From Gemmatimonadota bacterium (GTDB taxonomy: Bacteria > 4572-55 > J002): a stretch of 53,206 nucleotides of DNA. The notes under the pieces were generated by a model that saw nothing but the letters and a program-made list of their open reading frames with translations, made no database searches and was not told the origin of the DNA. The stretch is from assembly GCA_003697105.1 (NCBI GenBank), contig RFFQ01000185.1, positions 1 through 53,206 on the forward strand. Reading direction: 5' to 3'. Within the stretch, counting starts at the first letter, position 1, and each line of letters starts with the position of its first letter. The translations under genes were made by a program, and so were the position numbers. This document shows positions 42,791 through 50,676 of this stretch, in pieces.

Positions 42791-44743
42791 ATGCCGCTAG
42801 CAGCCTATCATTTTCAATTTAATGACCCCCAGCCGGTGACCTCGCCGTTACCCCAAACGATGATGAAAGACCTGAATGCCCAACTTGAGGTCGCCGAATG
42901 GCTCTGTTTGCGTTATGCCGGTAATTGTGAGATGTTCCTGATCGAGGCTGAACCTTTGGGAACGGAAACGGTATGGAGTCTCCTCCAAGAAACCGGCATT
43001 GTGCCCAAAGGCAAACCGGAAGAGGCTCAATACCGGTTTCATCGGGAAGCTATCCACTACTTTTACGCCATAACAACCGGTATCATCGGGCAAACCCGGG
43101 GCAAACGCCTGCTGGAAATTCTGCACGAAGCCTATGCCCAAGCTGTGGAAATGACCTATGCGGGACCGATTCTTCACCGGCTTTTTCATCGGGGGGTGTG
43201 GCTTCATGAAAAAGTCAGGCTGGAAACGCGCTTTTTCCGCTTTGCGGTTGATGAAGAGAGCGTCCTGCGGGAGCTTGCCGGAAAGGTGTTGGGGCACTTA
43301 ACCCAAGCGGTGACCTACATCATGGGTTACCAACCGGAGGTAGTTTATCAACTGGAAGAATTACGGCAAGGTGGCTGCCGAAAATTTGTTTTTGTGGGGG
43401 ATGAGCCGGTGGATGACGTGGTGATCCGGGTTTCAGGGGAAGTCCGGTCTCCTCAAGCTCTGCGGGTATTACCCGTAGAGACGGATATTTTGTTGATTTG
43501 TGAGGGTGCACCGCCCATGTTCAAGCAACCCCAAGTGATTCAGGAACGGATGAACCGGCGGCACAACGCACCCCTCTTCATTTTAGACCAAACCGGCGGC
43601 TATTTTGAGCCAAAAACCCTCAAAAAACTGTATAATGTCTATCATTATCAACCACAAGATTTAACGCCTATTATCCGGTATAACCGGCAGGAGCAACGCG
43701 CTGAAGCCGCGCGAATCGAACCGTGGATTCGGGAAGAAGTCAGTGCGTTCTACGACTGGTACCGGACTGAAGAACGATTCCAATTTGCTGGTATGATCGG
43801 CGCAAACCCGCAGATGCGCCGCATATTTGAACTCATTTCCCGCATTTCCCAGACCGATATTACCGTACTCATCGATGGTGAGAGCGGTACGGGTAAGGAA
43901 CTGGTTGCCCGTGCCATCCATGACCTCAGTGCCCGGCGGGATAAACCGTTCATTGCAGTCAATTGTGGTGCCATTCCGGAAAATCTGCTGGAAAGTGAAC
44001 TTTTCGGACACATGAAAGGCGCGTTTACCGGGGCGACTGCCAGCAAGCAAGGCTTGTTTGAAAGTGCCGATCAAGGCACCATCTTTTTGGATGAAATCGG
44101 CGAATTACCGGCATCATTACAAGTGAAACTATTGCGGTTTTTGCAAGAAGGCGAACTGAAACGAGTCGGCAGTAATGCGACCTTGCAATTGGATGTGCGC
44201 GTGCTTGCCGCAACAAATAAACACCTAGAAAAACTCGTTGAAAATGGGGAATTTAGGAGCGATTTATATTATCGCTTAAATGTCATCCAACTCACCTTAC
44301 CGCCTTTGCGGGAACGGCAAGAAGACATCCCCTTGCTGGCACAACACTTTCTCCGTAAATATGCCCGCAAATTAAATAAAGATGTGGCGGAACTTTCGCC
44401 AGAAGCAATGGAAGCACTGCTTCACTATCGCTGGCAGGGCAATGTTCGTGAATTGGAAAATGTGATGGAACGGGCGGTCGCCCTGACCGTGGGGAAGTCC
44501 ATTTCGGTGTACGATCTGCCGCCGGCGTTGCAAAACGTCAATCATCAAACTAGCTCTCCGATGGAAACTGACGCCAAAGCACGTTTGACCTTGAAAGAAG
44601 TGGAAAAAAAGTATATTTTGGAAACTTTGGATTTATTCGATTGGAATTACGACGAAGTCTGTCGCCAACTTGGGATTGGGCGCACGACGCTCTGGCGTAA
44701 ATTACGGGAGTACGGCGTCAGTGAATCCAGTACAAAGACATGA
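42791..44743 (+). CDS. Sigma-54-dependent activator with a glutamyl-tRNA reductase-like sensor domain
   Basis: A 650-residue enhancer-binding protein. Residues 1 to about 320 resemble glutamyl-tRNA reductase (HemA): HREAIHYFYAITTGIIGQTRGKRLLE aligns with the family's AVxHLxRVASGLDSxVLGExQIL; AGPILHRLFHRGVWLHEKVRLET aligns with LxRxFQxxxxxAKRVRTET; ERMNRRHNAPLFILDQ and YNVYHYQPQDL align with LxxRRNxPxLLIDIA and NxYLYxVDDL. The catalytic Cys of STCNR is lost (region around A43-N45) and the Rossmann GxGxxG is degenerate (VGDEPV), so it should be catalytically dead. Residues about 345-575 are a full AAA+ activator: Walker A GESGTGKE at 363-370, GAFTGA at 410-415. A Fis-type HTH (DEVCRQLGIGRTTLWRKLREYG) ends it. 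It follows the CcsA/HemX-like gene by 15 bp. Ligand and targets are unknown. Confidence 0.9.
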   Translation: MPLAAYHFQFNDPQPVTSPLPQTMMKDLNAQLEVAEWLCLRYAGNCEMFLIEAEPLGTETVWSLLQETGIVPKGKPEEAQYRFHREAIHYFYAITTGIIGQTRGKRLLEILHEAYAQAVEMTYAGPILHRLFHRGVWLHEKVRLETRFFRFAVDEESVLRELAGKVLGHLTQAVTYIMGYQPEVVYQLEELRQGGCRKFVFVGDEPVDDVVIRVSGEVRSPQALRVLPVETDILLICEGAPPMFKQPQVIQERMNRRHNAPLFILDQTGGYFEPKTLKKLYNVYHYQPQDLTPIIRYNRQEQRAEAARIEPWIREEVSAFYDWYRTEERFQFAGMIGANPQMRRIFELISRISQTDITVLIDGESGTGKELVARAIHDLSARRDKPFIAVNCGAIPENLLESELFGHMKGAFTGATASKQGLFESADQGTIFLDEIGELPASLQVKLLRFLQEGELKRVGSNATLQLDVRVLAATNKHLEKLVENGEFRSDLYYRLNVIQLTLPPLRERQEDIPLLAQHFLRKYARKLNKDVAELSPEAMEALLHYRWQGNVRELENVMERAVALTVGKSISVYDLPPALQNVNHQTSSPMETDAKARLTLKEVEKKYILETLDLFDWNYDEVCRQLGIGRTTLWRKLREYGVSESSTKT

Positions 44744-44993
44744 CCATCGCAATGGTAACGCTAAGTTCCCCTCTGACCACCCCCAACGTATCTCTTCCGA
44801 GCGTCCCCCTGTCTTCAGCGGGGTCAATCCAGACCAATGAACTGTTGGTGGTAACTGGTACGCTTGGCGAATGTTACCAATCACGCCGACAATTCGCCGA
44901 ATTTTTAGCCAAAAACCGGATGGTGAGGTATCCCCTCGCTGGTCTTCAACACGACCATTGGCAGAACTCATCTTTTTACGAGGAGGTTAGATT
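44744..44993 (+). promoter_or_regulatory. Leader region with nested inverted repeats
   Basis: 250 bases between the activator and the next gene. It holds TGGTAAC (44849-44855) / GTTACCA (44873-44879) and GGCGAAT (44866-44872) / ATTCGCC (44892-44898), which interlock. A GG-N10-GC arrangement (TGGTAACTGGTACGCT, from 44849) has sigma-54 spacing but poor flanking match. An 85-codon open frame spanning 44740-44997 has no family resemblance and I do not call it. Confidence 0.35.
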
Positions 44994-45872
44994 GTGAATG
45001 AAAATACATTTAAACTGTTGATTGGTATTTTTTTACTCTTTTTTGTGATGAATATCGTTTGCAATAACCAAAAGAAACAAACACCTACCTATGGTGACAT
45101 TAATGTGACAACAATGGTTACGGCGGCAGATGGGCTAGACTTGAAAGCCGTCGGGGAACTGGTCAAGGAGGTCCCGGATGCCGAAAGTTTTGAACGTAAA
45201 CTCAATGAACCCGGGGGTATTAATAACCTTGACCTGAATGAAGACGGTACGGTGGATTACATCAAAGTGACGGAATATGGTGATTCTCGCATCAAAGGTT
45301 TCTCGCTAACAACTGAACCGGCACCGGGGGAAATTCAAGAGATTGCTAGTATCGAGATTGAAAAACAGGGGGATACGGCGGAAGTGGCGGTACGCGGCAA
45401 TGAGCACATCTACGGGCATAATCATTATTATCACTATAATACCTCCATTGTGGACTTCTTGCTCCTTGGCTACCTGTTTAACTCTTTCCATACACCGTAT
45501 GTCTCGCCGTATTATTATGGCTATTACCCCTCGTATTATCGCCCGTACCGTCCGGTAACTGTGGAGACGTACCGTACCCGGACTCAGCCCTACACCAGCC
45601 GTTCCACCGCGCGGCAAGTGAGCCGCAATCCTTTGCCTTCTAAAGCATCTGGGGCGTCCTCCGTCACCTCCCCGAATCAAGGCAAAACGGCGAGCAAGGG
45701 GATTAAAGCCCCCCTTAAAAATCCGACCCAGTCCCAAAAGAGTTTTCAGGCACGAAATCCCTCTAAACAAGTGAAAAGTGGGGGATTTGGACGGAGTAAA
45801 ACGAGTTCATCCAAACCCACAGTACGGCGGAGTACCTCCCGGCGTAGTGGCGGCTCTTTCGGTGGAAAATAG
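44994..45872 (+). CDS. Membrane-anchored or exported Tyr/Ser/Arg-rich protein of unknown function
   Basis: I do not recognise this 292-residue protein. The GTG at 44994 has AGGAGG seven bases upstream; the ATG at 44998 is out of frame. An N-terminal hydrophobic helix (residues 7-24) acts as signal or anchor. A soluble domain (about 35-135) contains LNEDGTVDYIKV, resembling an isolated EF-hand-like loop. A Tyr-rich stretch (HTPYVSPYYYGYYPSYYRPYRP, interrupted) and then about 100 residues of Ser/Thr/Arg/Lys-rich low complexity ending in GGSFGGK follow. It precedes the DUF350 gene by 11 bp and so belongs to that operon; an envelope-stress or surface role is only a guess. Confidence 0.75.
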   Translation: MNENTFKLLIGIFLLFFVMNIVCNNQKKQTPTYGDINVTTMVTAADGLDLKAVGELVKEVPDAESFERKLNEPGGINNLDLNEDGTVDYIKVTEYGDSRIKGFSLTTEPAPGEIQEIASIEIEKQGDTAEVAVRGNEHIYGHNHYYHYNTSIVDFLLLGYLFNSFHTPYVSPYYYGYYPSYYRPYRPVTVETYRTRTQPYTSRSTARQVSRNPLPSKASGASSVTSPNQGKTASKGIKAPLKNPTQSQKSFQARNPSKQVKSGGFGRSKTSSSKPTVRRSTSRRSGGSFGGK

Positions 45873-45883
45873 GAGGAAACACA

Positions 45884-46774
45884 ATGAATATTATTCAAAA
45901 TTTGCTACCGGATTTAATCGATTTGACCCCAGCCCTCGATTTGTATCACCCGGAATCCGTGCTCTATCTGGTCGTTGTTCTGGTGATGTTTTATCTGGGT
46001 AAAAAAGTGTTTGACCTGACGGTTCCTTTCAACTTGAATGAGCAACTGACCCAAGAAGACAACAAAGCGATTGCTACCGCTTTTGTGGGCTATATGTTTG
46101 GCTTGGGGATCATCTTTTGGGGTGTGCTGACCTCTGAAGCCGCCCGTGATGTGTACTGGGATTTGCTGGATACTGCCATTTGGGGAGGGATTGGTATCCT
46201 CTTATTGAACATTGCCCGGGTGATTAATGAACAGATCATCCTCTATCAATTTGATGATGTGAAAGAGTTAGTTGAAGACCGGAATGTCGGCACCGGGGCG
46301 GTCGCATGTGGCGCATACATCGGCGCAGGATTGCTGGTTCAAGGAACTATCTACGGGGAAAGTATGGGCTACTTGCAGGACATCATCAGTGTGCTGATCT
46401 TTTTTGTCCTTGGCGAGATTTTCTTTGTCCTGTATTCGGTATTATATCACCGGGTGGTGCGCTTTCATCTGCATGACGAGATTGAGCGGGATAATGTTGC
46501 CGCCGGTGTGGCTTTTGGGATGAGTTTTGTGGCAATGGGTATTTTGCTTTCCGGTTATATGAAATTTTCCTATTCGCTGGTGGGGTTTGCTCTCTGGTTT
46601 GTCTTGGGTACGTTTTTGCTGTTGATCTTCCGGTATCTCATTGATAAACTGATCCTGCCCGGTTCGTTGTTAGATGAAGAGATTCGCCAAGACCAAAATT
46701 GGGGGGCGGCACTTCTCGAAGGGGGAACGGCAATTGCCATCGCCCTGCTGATGAATGCCGCTTTTTTTAGTTGA
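45884..46774 (+). CDS. DUF350-family membrane protein (two repeats)
   Basis: A 296-residue integral membrane protein with about eight helices arranged as two DUF350-like units. In each, a helix pair is followed by an amphipathic segment: NKAIATAFVGYMFGLGIIFWGVL and DNVAAGVAFGMSFVAMGILLSGYM are the internal repeat landmarks, and RNVGTGAVACGAYIGAGLLVQG is a further one. E. coli YjfL is a one-unit member. The function is unknown; family genes often accompany PspA/YjfJ proteins, polyamine synthases and K+ channels, and here a K+ channel lies two genes downstream. Confidence 0.85.
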   Translation: MNIIQNLLPDLIDLTPALDLYHPESVLYLVVVLVMFYLGKKVFDLTVPFNLNEQLTQEDNKAIATAFVGYMFGLGIIFWGVLTSEAARDVYWDLLDTAIWGGIGILLLNIARVINEQIILYQFDDVKELVEDRNVGTGAVACGAYIGAGLLVQGTIYGESMGYLQDIISVLIFFVLGEIFFVLYSVLYHRVVRFHLHDEIERDNVAAGVAFGMSFVAMGILLSGYMKFSYSLVGFALWFVLGTFLLLIFRYLIDKLILPGSLLDEEIRQDQNWGAALLEGGTAIAIALLMNAAFFS

Positions 46775-46801
46775 TTTGCCAATTAAGAGGGGATTTCAGC
46801 C

Positions 46802-47635
46802 ATGTCACGTAAACAATTTACCTTGACCGAAGAACAGCGAAAATCCTTTGCGGGAGTCTATCTGCTGGATGTTATCATCAATGTGCCGGCGTATTTTTCC
46901 GTGCTATTGGAAGGCAATGATAAAGATTTGGAACCCGTGTTGGACTGGCTGATGGTCAAAGAATATGTCCAGATTAAAGATAATGAAAAATACGTCCCCA
47001 CCGCCAAAGGTAGAGCCGTCCTCCAAAACTTCAAAGAGCGTTACTTGGAATTTTTGAAGGTGTTTGATATTTATTGTGCGGTCGATCTGGAAGCTGGGGA
47101 ATTTGCTTTTAGTTATTATTTCGATTTTGACAACATGGACGAATGGCGCGCCTTCCTCCAAGATGAACGCTGGGAAGACCTCCGAATTGCCGTTGCCGAT
47201 TACAAAGGCATTGACCCCGTGGAAATTGTGTTTATGAGTTTTATCCATGAAAACCGATTTGGACGGGATGAAACCGGGTGGCAGTTTGACTTGCTTTTGG
47301 GCACCGTTTGGGATGAAATTTTAGAGATTTGCAACACGGCGCTCCTCAAAGATGACCTTGCCTACGAGGATGAGCACGGGTATGTCAGCGGGGAAGATGT
47401 TATTGAAGACATCATCACGCAAGGCACGGAATTAATGATCGAACTCTACCAAAAAGATGAGCAGTTTAATGTCCCGGATGAAACACCGGTTTATGAGGCG
47501 GTGGGGGATAATGGCCATGGGGATGAATTGGTGGTGGAAAAGGTCGTGATGATACCCTATCCGGTAGATTATTACTATCCCTACCGGGACCCCCGGTATT
47601 TACGCCCAATATGGCGACGGCGCTGGTTGATCTAG
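46802..47635 (+). CDS. Uncharacterised acidic protein with a winged-helix-like N-terminus
   Basis: I do not recognise this 277-residue soluble protein. Residues 1-85 look like a winged-helix fold (VLDWLMVKEYVQIKDNEKYVPTAKGRAVLQNF: helix, strand and 'T.KG' turn). The middle (85-200) is acidic and aromatic. The C-terminus is YPVDYYYPYRDPRYLRPIWRRRWLI, a Tyr/Pro/Arg tail. It lies between DUF350 and the K+ channel, 27 bp after the former and 4 bp before the latter, so it is an obligate member of this operon. It may regulate or scaffold the channel or DUF350 protein; that is a guess from context. Confidence 0.75.
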   Translation: MSRKQFTLTEEQRKSFAGVYLLDVIINVPAYFSVLLEGNDKDLEPVLDWLMVKEYVQIKDNEKYVPTAKGRAVLQNFKERYLEFLKVFDIYCAVDLEAGEFAFSYYFDFDNMDEWRAFLQDERWEDLRIAVADYKGIDPVEIVFMSFIHENRFGRDETGWQFDLLLGTVWDEILEICNTALLKDDLAYEDEHGYVSGEDVIEDIITQGTELMIELYQKDEQFNVPDETPVYEAVGDNGHGDELVVEKVVMIPYPVDYYYPYRDPRYLRPIWRRRWLI

Positions 47636-47639
47636 AAAA

Positions 47640-48734
47640 ATGAACATTTTTGTTCGGATTATCAAAAAAATATTGCCCAAAGGGGGGTTCTATCGCCCGA
47701 AACTACTGACGGTGTTGCTGGTTTCGGTGGGGTTAAATGTTGCCTTTGGCATCGCCTTCTATTTTGCCGAGCGGCATCTTCAGGAAGGGTTGACCCTGAC
47801 CGATGCTATCTGGTGGGCAATGGTCACGATGACCACGGTTGGATACGGCGATATTTATGCCCAAACCGCCGTCGGGCGATTTTTAATTTCGTATCCCTGT
47901 ATGGTGATCGGAATCGGTATTATCGGCTATCTGGTCGGAATTGTGGCGGAGTCGGTTTTGGAATCGATCTCGCGCCAAAAAAAGGGGTTGAAAGCAATTA
48001 CCATGAAAGACCATATCATCATTTGTAACTGCCCGCAGGTTGAAAAAGTGGTGCGGTTGGTGGACGAATTATCTTATGACCCAACCGGAAAAGACCGGCA
48101 ATTTGTCTTGATTACCGAACGATTTGAGGAACTTCCGGAAGCGTTACATCATGCGAACATCAAATTTGTCAAAGGCGACCCCACCAAAGAGGATGTTTTA
48201 CAGCGGGCGAATATTTTGAAATGTGCCGGCGTGTTTGTTCTGGCAGAGAACCCGTCAGATGTGGCTTCAGACCACAAAACGTTTGCTATCGGTACCATCA
48301 TCGAAATGATTGAAAAAGAGCACCAAGTCCCCATCAAAACCGTCGTGGAACTGGTCACAAAAGAAAACCTGAAAATGATGCAGCGCACCCACGTGGATGG
48401 GATCGTCTCGGTGGACGGCATTATCAATTGCCTGATGGTGCAGGAGTTCCTCGACCCCGGGATTCATGATGTGGTGCATGAACTCATCAGTAACAAAACC
48501 GGTAGTGAATTTTATACCTTAACGACCCGGTTGACGGGGTTCACGGTGGGTGATATTCAAAAAGCCACCTGTGATGCGCCGCAGAACGTGCAGTTGATCG
48601 GCGTGATTCGCCACGGGGAACATCTGCTAAACCCTGAAAAACAGTTTAAAATTGAAGATGGCGACCGGTTGGTCATCCTTGCCCCCCAGCGTACTGATTT
48701 TGAACGGATTGAGCAAAAGATGTTAGGGTACTAG
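47640..48734 (+). CDS. Two-transmembrane K+ channel with RCK (TrkA-N/TrkA-C) domain
   Basis: A 364-residue ion channel: TM1 (about 22-43), pore helix, selectivity filter TTVGYGD at 65-71, TM2 (about 82-105), then a cytoplasmic RCK ring domain (about 118-250) and a TrkA-C domain (about 275-364, EFYTLTTRLTGFTVGDI...DRLVILAP). The nucleotide-binding loop of the RCK is HIIICNCPQVEKVV, in which the usual GxGxxG is replaced by CNCP, so NAD/ATP binding is doubtful and gating may respond to another signal (metal, redox or protein). Otherwise it is the MthK-like layout. It is the last gene of the four-gene unit. Confidence 0.93.
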   Translation: MNIFVRIIKKILPKGGFYRPKLLTVLLVSVGLNVAFGIAFYFAERHLQEGLTLTDAIWWAMVTMTTVGYGDIYAQTAVGRFLISYPCMVIGIGIIGYLVGIVAESVLESISRQKKGLKAITMKDHIIICNCPQVEKVVRLVDELSYDPTGKDRQFVLITERFEELPEALHHANIKFVKGDPTKEDVLQRANILKCAGVFVLAENPSDVASDHKTFAIGTIIEMIEKEHQVPIKTVVELVTKENLKMMQRTHVDGIVSVDGIINCLMVQEFLDPGIHDVVHELISNKTGSEFYTLTTRLTGFTVGDIQKATCDAPQNVQLIGVIRHGEHLLNPEKQFKIEDGDRLVILAPQRTDFERIEQKMLGY

Positions 48735-48744
48735 CGCGTTAGGA

Positions 48745-48755
48745 GGGGGGGGGGG
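48745..48755. repeat. Eleven-G homopolymer between convergent genes
   Basis: A run of 11 G (C on the minus strand), lying between the K+ channel stop and the MglA-like stop (48759). It sits 4 bp beyond the latter gene's end, so length changes would not shift the known frames. Confidence 0.9.
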
Positions 48756-48758
48756 CGC

Positions 48759-49406
48759 TTACGCCCGGATTCGCCGCCGGGAGGTGATCCCCTGTTTTTT
48801 GAGCCCGACGTTTTGCAAGACACGCTCGCAAATCGCCCGGTATGTCTCTTCTACCCCCACGCCTTGTTGGGCAGAGGATTCAAATACGTTTTTGAGAGCA
48901 AGCGCCGGATTTAGGGCATTTCGCAGGGTGAATTTGGGGATGTTATGCGGTAGGTCGATTTTATTGACCTGTAAAATTAGAGGGGCTTCCAATTGAAGCT
49001 CATCCATTGCCTGTTGCAATTCTTGGAAACTTTCAATATTGTCATTTAAACGATCCGCTTGGGAGTCCGCTACAAAGACGATGCCATCCACTCCACGCAA
49101 CATCTGGCGCCGGGTGGCGGCAAATGCCATCTGCCCGGGTACACTGTACGTTTGGAATTTGACCTGAAAGCTTCCGACAGTCTCCTCCAGCGGTAAAAAA
49201 TCAAAAAAGCGGGTGCGACCGCTGTACTGGCTTTGTTCCGTGTCCATATTAATCGCCAAGGCGATCAATTTTCCGGTTGGGTTGTACATTGATTGCGGTA
49301 CTTTTTCAGCTAATTGTTTTAGGTTGGTGGTCTTACCACTCAGACCCGGACCATAATAAACGATTTTGCAAATGACCTCTTTCTTCTGGTAGTTGATCAT
49401 CGACAT
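48759..49406 (-). CDS. MglA-like Ras-superfamily small GTPase
   Basis: A 215-residue GTPase: P-loop GPGLSGKTT (19-27), switch II region VPGQMAFAATRRQMLRGVDGIVFVADSQ and NKIDLP, as in MglA. MglA sets cell polarity and drives gliding/twitching motility; related GTPases regulate other processes. The expected partner MglB (roadblock) is not adjacent. The ATG at 49406 starts the conserved MxMINYxxKEVxxKIVYYGPGLSGKTTN, which is the family start; upstream in-frame residues overlap the divergent glycosyltransferase gene. The C-terminal RRRIRA tail is basic. Confidence 0.93.
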   Translation of the reverse strand: MSMINYQKKEVICKIVYYGPGLSGKTTNLKQLAEKVPQSMYNPTGKLIALAINMDTEQSQYSGRTRFFDFLPLEETVGSFQVKFQTYSVPGQMAFAATRRQMLRGVDGIVFVADSQADRLNDNIESFQELQQAMDELQLEAPLILQVNKIDLPHNIPKFTLRNALNPALALKNVFESSAQQGVGVEETYRAICERVLQNVGLKKQGITSRRRIRA

Positions 49407-49462
49407 TCGTATTTCCCCCCCAACTGAGTTCCTTAAATACCACCTCACACGTTTTACATCCG

Positions 49463-50644
49463 ATGAATGAACATAATGCGCAAGTGGTGATTGATCAAGA
49501 TAAAACGACACGCCTTTCGATTTGTATGACGGTCATCGGAGAATTAACCCATGACCAGCGGGTTTTCCGCGAGGCACACTGTTTACAGCAGGCGGGGCAT
49601 CAGGTGCATATCATCGGTGGTACGAGCAATCCGAACAAAATTCCAGAAGATTGGGGCGACATCACCATTGAATATCTCCAATTACGGGCGGCGCGGGGTA
49701 AAAAAATGTACGCAGAGCATGCGCTCAAGCTGTTGCACCGGCTGGCGACCCTCGATATGGATGTGATTCATTGTCACGATCTGGATACACTGCTTGCCGG
49801 GGCCATCATGGCCAAATTACGGGGTAAAAAGTTGATTTATGATAGTCATGAACTTTTCCCGGAACAAGGTTCGCTGGCAAATCGCCCGCGCGAGCGCAAA
49901 ATATGGGGGATGTTGGAACGGCTTCTGATTCACCTGCCGGATTGGATTATTACGGTCAATGACTCGTTGGCAGAAATCATGGCAGAGCGATACCATGTTG
50001 AACCACCGACCCCCATTCGCAATATCCCGGACGGACAGGTTAGGGAACGAACCAACCGGTTGCGGCAAAAAACCGGTCTCTCTCCGGCGCACAAAATCGT
50101 CCTTTACCAAGGACAAATGATGCCCGGACGCGGGTTGTTCACCCTGATTGAGAGCATCCTGAAGTTGCCAGATGAGTATGTGTTGGTCTTGTTGGGTAAA
50201 GGGGGGTTAATGCCGGAACTCCGCCGGCGTGCCGCCTTGCATCCCCCAAAAATTCGGGTTCTGGATGCGGTGCCTTTTGCCGAATTGCTCTCGTACACCG
50301 CATCTGCCGACATCGGTATATGCTTGATCGAAAACATCAGCACCAGCTATTATTACGCGTTGCCCAACAAATTTTTTGAATACATGATGGCAGGTCTTCC
50401 GGTGATTGCGAGTAATTTCCCGGAATTTGAACGCATCTTTAAAATATTCCCGTTTGGCGTTACGGTTGACCCGAGTGACGCCGACGCCGTGGCTCAGGCA
50501 ATCCGTGCCATTGGAGAGAATCCGGCGTGGCAACAGGAACTTCAAACCATCGCTCGATCCGCGACAACAGTTTATAATTGGCAGATGGAGCAGAAAAAAT
50601 TATTGGATATTTATAATCGTCTGTATTATACTTCTCAGAAATAA
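49463..50644 (+). CDS. GT4-family glycosyltransferase
   Basis: A 393-residue GT-B-fold retaining glycosyltransferase. The N-terminal domain has MTVIGELTHDQRVFREA and IYDSHELFPEQ (acceptor side). The C-terminal nucleotide-sugar domain has VLYQGQMMPGRGLFTLIESI and ISTSYYYALPNKFFEYMMAGLPVIASNFPEF, the E-X7-E-like GT4 signature. It likely adds a sugar to a surface polysaccharide or lipid. The specificity cannot be read. It is divergent from mglA (56 bp between the starts) and precedes the HEAT-like gene. Confidence 0.9.
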   Translation: MNEHNAQVVIDQDKTTRLSICMTVIGELTHDQRVFREAHCLQQAGHQVHIIGGTSNPNKIPEDWGDITIEYLQLRAARGKKMYAEHALKLLHRLATLDMDVIHCHDLDTLLAGAIMAKLRGKKLIYDSHELFPEQGSLANRPRERKIWGMLERLLIHLPDWIITVNDSLAEIMAERYHVEPPTPIRNIPDGQVRERTNRLRQKTGLSPAHKIVLYQGQMMPGRGLFTLIESILKLPDEYVLVLLGKGGLMPELRRRAALHPPKIRVLDAVPFAELLSYTASADIGICLIENISTSYYYALPNKFFEYMMAGLPVIASNFPEFERIFKIFPFGVTVDPSDADAVAQAIRAIGENPAWQQELQTIARSATTVYNWQMEQKKLLDIYNRLYYTSQK

Positions 50645-50676
50645 CCCTTATTTTACCATTTACTCAGGTTTTGATC

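Noticed and set aside
44740-44997. 85-codon open frame with an ATGA overlap to the sigma-54 activator
   Set aside because: The overlap suggested coupling, but the sequence has no family resemblance, spans the inverted-repeat leader and runs into the next gene's start.
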